From: an uncultured Clostridium sp.
GTDB lineage: Bacteria > Bacillota > Clostridia > TANB77 > CAG-508
Length of the DNA: 45,196 nucleotides
Assembly: GCA_958422985.1 (NCBI GenBank)
Contig: CATZPY010000011.1
Coordinates: 1-45,196 of the forward strand
Direction: 5' to 3'
This document shows positions 43,195 to 45,196 of this stretch, in pieces. The translations under genes and the position numbers were made by a program. The notes beneath the pieces were generated by a model. It was given only the letters and a program-made list of their open reading frames with translations, had not been told where the DNA came from and made no database searches. Each line of letters starts with the position of its first letter. The first letter of the stretch is position 1.

Positions 43195-44025
43195 TTATAT
43201 ACATATATTACCATCATATACTTTTTTAGCGGTTCCATTCATTATTATATGTCCATTTGATTTGTTATACAAAATTTTTAATTCTCCACCTTTTAATATT
43301 GTTTTTACATAATTTGAACATATTCCTTTATAATATCCTATACAAAATGCTGAACACGCTCCTGTTGCACATGCATATATTTCTCCTACTTCTCTTTTCC
43401 ATGTTCTAATTTTTAATGTATTTCTTCCTAAATTTTCTACAAAATTTACATTTATCTTATTTGGAAAACATCCCATATTTTCTATTTCTTTTCCATATTT
43501 TTCTACATCTATTTTATCTACATTATTTACAAAAATAACAATATGTGGATTTCCCATAGATATATAATTTCCTATAAAATTATTATCATTTAATTTAATA
43601 TTTATTACTATAGGAATTCTATATGTATTTTTTATATTTATATTTTTCATATCATCAAATATTGGTTTTCCCATATCTACCTCTATTTCTTCATTCATCT
43701 TAATCTTTACATTTTTTATTCCTGCTTTTGTTTCTACTTTCATATTAGTTTTATTAACAATCTTATTATCAAAAACATATCTTGCAAAACATCTTATTCC
43801 ATTTCCCGATATTTCTTCTTCTGTTCCATTTTTATTAAATATTCTCATTTTTATATCTGCAATATCACTTTCTTCGGCTAAAATAAGTCCATCTGCTCCA
43901 ATCCCGAAATTTCTATCACACATATATTTTGCTATTTGTGGTAAACCTCTTTCTTTTAATATATTTTTATTATTTATGCATATATAATCATTACCTAATC
44001 CATGCAATTTAGAAAAAGTAACCAT
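43195..44025 (-). CDS. Second DapF-like epimerase/racemase
   Basis: 276 residues from ATG at 44025, chosen because GGAGGTG lies 5 bases upstream; an ATG at 44043 overlaps that site and is unlikely. Overall fold and length match DapF (FSKLHGLGNDYICINN, FGIGADGLIL). Both catalytic cysteines remain: Cys79 (ISGNGIRC) and Cys219 (YACATGACS). Residues around the active site differ from the dapF copy: MCGNG is ISGNG, and GAGETLACGTG is EVGEIYACATG. The C-terminus also diverges. It may be a spare DAP epimerase or act on another amino acid, as some DapF-fold racemases do. It lies apart from dapL, between terminators. Confidence 0.85.
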   Translation of the reverse strand: MVTFSKLHGLGNDYICINNKNILKERGLPQIAKYMCDRNFGIGADGLILAEESDIADIKMRIFNKNGTEEEISGNGIRCFARYVFDNKIVNKTNMKVETKAGIKNVKIKMNEEIEVDMGKPIFDDMKNINIKNTYRIPIVINIKLNDNNFIGNYISMGNPHIVIFVNNVDKIDVEKYGKEIENMGCFPNKINVNFVENLGRNTLKIRTWKREVGEIYACATGACSAFCIGYYKGICSNYVKTILKGGELKILYNKSNGHIIMNGTAKKVYDGNICI

Positions 44026-44109
44026 ATGTACACCTCCATACATTATAAATATGTGATAAAAATTATACTGTTACAAATTTTATAATTTTCTATGGATATT
44101 AATTCTATA

Positions 44110-44149
44110 AGAAAAAGAGCCTTTACTAAATAGTAAAGACTCTTTTTCT
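44110..44149. terminator. Terminator hairpin upstream of the second dapF-like gene
   Basis: AGAAAAAGAG and CTTTACTA arms (44110-44128) pair with 44131-44149 with one mismatch and a 2-base centre; T-rich end in both orientations. The 230 bases from 44150 to 44380 hold no recognisable gene. Confidence 0.75.
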
Positions 44150-44380
44150 ATCCCAGTATATACAATATAATAAATATAATTTCCTCTTTTAATTTACCAG
44201 CTTTATTTTTTTATAATTTGTAATAATATTATAATTTATAAATTGTACTATGTAATATAAATTTTCAAAATTTCAATTTTTTAATATCTTTTCACTGCAT
44301 TACTAGTATATATGGGATAGAGTTTGGCTTTAAGATTCTTCTTCATTTAACTTACTAGATAACTTTGTAAGCACCATTTT

Positions 44381-44886
44381 TTATAATTCTGTTTCAAACT
44401 CTATAGAATTTAACTTAGATATTTGGAAATCTGTGTTATTTATTTCTTTTTCCAATTCACTAAATCTTTTTTCTAGTAATTCTAAATCATAATTAACTGT
44501 TTCACATTCAAAATATGAATTATTTACTTCTGTTATTCTTTTTTTAGAATTTCTTAGTGTTAATAAAAATTCTATTGTAGATTTCATTTTTCTTAAATTT
44601 GTATTATCTATAATTGCTTCTTGAATATTTCTTCCATCTTCTAATTTTAATTCTGCATTTTTTTATGAATAATTTTTTTGATTTTAGAAATTCTTATTTG
44701 TGTTTTTTCATATTCCTCATATGTTTTTTTAAAATCTTCTTTATAATCTTCTATTGTATTTATAGTTCCATCTAATTCTTGTGTAGTAATGCTCTTAGCA
44801 AATTTCTTTAATTGATATGCTAAATTTGCAAACTTTCCTTCCTCTATTGTAGCAATTGACATTAAAGTAGATAAATTAGTTTTCAT
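44381..44886 (-). pseudogene. DIP1984-like small protein, split by a frameshift
   Basis: Two frames make one protein. The first (44886 to 44647) encodes MKTNLSTLMSIATIEEGKFA to KKIIHKK, then stops just after an A7 run (T7 at 44658-44664 in the window). One extra A there continues the frame as NAELKLEDGRNIQEAIIDNT and joins the second part (44587 to 44381), ending NNTDFQISKLNSIEFETEL. The joined product would be 168 residues and mostly coiled. Its layout (NAxxxLEDGRxxxEAIxxxxxLR in the middle, paired helices before and after) resembles DIP1984/DUF6847 proteins, whose function is unknown. AAGGAGG precedes the first ATG; a strong hairpin lies just upstream. Indel error and true pseudogene are both possible. 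Confidence 0.55.
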
Positions 44887-44907
44887 TTTTATTCCTCCTT
44901 TTTATAT

Positions 44908-44948
44908 AAAATCGGGATTTTGGAGACGGTCCTTAAAATCCCGATTTT
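44908..44948. terminator. Terminator between the tRNA genes and the DIP1984-like gene
   Basis: Perfect 14-bp arms AAAATCGGGATTTT (44908-44921) and AAAATCCCGATTTT (44935-44948), 13-base loop, T-rich ends. It terminates the minus-strand tRNA transcript and lies only about 9 bases before the AAGGAGG of the next gene. Confidence 0.82.
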
Positions 44949-45035
44949 ATTTTCCTATACAATAAAAAATAGAGCTTCCAAAAAGCATACCTATAGTGTA
45001 CTTTTTAAAAACTCTATCCCCATATTAAATTTTAA

Positions 45036-45111
45036 TGGTGCCTCGAACGGGAATCGAACCAGTGACACAGGGATTTTCAGTCCCTTGCTCTACCAACTGA
45101 GCTATCGAGGC
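45036..45111 (-). tRNA. tRNA-Phe (GAA)
   Basis: 76 bases including an encoded CCA (45036-45038). Acceptor GCCTCGA/TCGAGGC, D-arm GCTCAGTTGGTAGAGC, anticodon stem AGGGA/TCCCT with loop CTGAAAA, T-loop TTCGATT. The T-stem ACTGG/CCCGT has one T:C mismatch. Confidence 0.96.
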
Positions 45112-45146
45112 TTATTATATATTTTACCATTTTTAGATAAAAAAAA

Positions 45147-45196
45147 TGGCGACCCGGAACGGGCTCGAACCGTCGACCTCTAGCGTGACAGGCTAG
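45147..45196 (-). tRNA. tRNA-Asp (GTC), 3' part (runs off the window)
   Basis: Anticodon stem CTAGC/GCTAG with loop CTGTCAC (anticodon GTC), T-arm GACGG-TTCGAGC-CCGTT, acceptor 3' strand CCGGGTC, discriminator G and encoded CCA (45147-45149). The 5' half lies beyond base 45196. It is 35 bases upstream of tRNA-Phe on the same strand, so they are probably cotranscribed. Confidence 0.92.

Noticed and set aside
31660..44886. CRISPR array or phage region
   Set aside because: The repeats seen are coding-module ends or YD repeats within genes; no regularly spaced direct repeats, integrase or phage structural genes were found.
1..45196. Alternative genetic code
   Set aside because: Conserved genes read through with standard codons, AGA and CGT serve as arginine, and no conserved gene contains internal TGA; the single CGG coincides with an indel.

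Overview
The window comes from a very AT-rich Firmicute, most likely an uncultured anaerobic, gut-type member of the Clostridia. The evidence is PolC-type DNA polymerase III, a glycine T-box in front of a dimeric-type glycyl-tRNA synthetase, pyruvate phosphate dikinase, the LL-diaminopimelate aminotransferase route to lysine and cell wall, strong AGGAGG ribosome binding sites, several TTG starts, and A/T-dominated codon use. No standard-code violation is visible.

Layout. 1-600 is the 5' part of gap (minus strand), whose promoter overlaps the terminator of the preceding dxs-ylmH operon (723-3378, minus). A strong promoter then drives tsaE-tsaB-rimI and a Lon-type protease (3602-7595, plus). 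From 7710 to 25514 nearly everything is on the minus strand: a large unknown protein with an HExxH motif, ppdK, T-box-glyS, two small membrane-protein genes, and the growth cluster pyrH-frr-uppS-cdsA-rseP-(PH-domain protein)-polC. polC is interrupted by a 1-nt frameshift and carries a duplicated OB domain. An acyl-CoA ligase (25749-27485, plus) ends at a bidirectional terminator.

27607-38751 (minus) is the accessory region. A 2363-residue secreted WapA/RHS-type protein has DNRLRE-like, YD-repeat and ricin-lectin-like sections and ends in a GIY-YIG nuclease-like tip. It is followed at once by an array of small intracellular proteins: two single-module DUF4259-like proteins, a frameshifted DUF5071-like gene and a double-module DUF4259-like fusion. 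I read this as a polymorphic toxin with an amplified bank of candidate immunity genes. Nearly identical 58-bp repeats at module ends, and a stray copy of a module start, suggest growth by recombination. This is the most interesting part of the window. The pairing of the GIY-YIG tip with this array is inference.

38930-44025 (minus) holds dapF-dapL-lepB, folC and a second, diverged DapF-like epimerase. A frameshifted DIP1984-like gene and tRNA-Phe and tRNA-Asp genes close the window.

Three genes (polC, the DUF5071-like gene, the DIP1984-like gene) are each broken by what looks like one single-base indel, two of them at A/T homopolymers. Sequencing or assembly error is therefore a real alternative to pseudogenisation.
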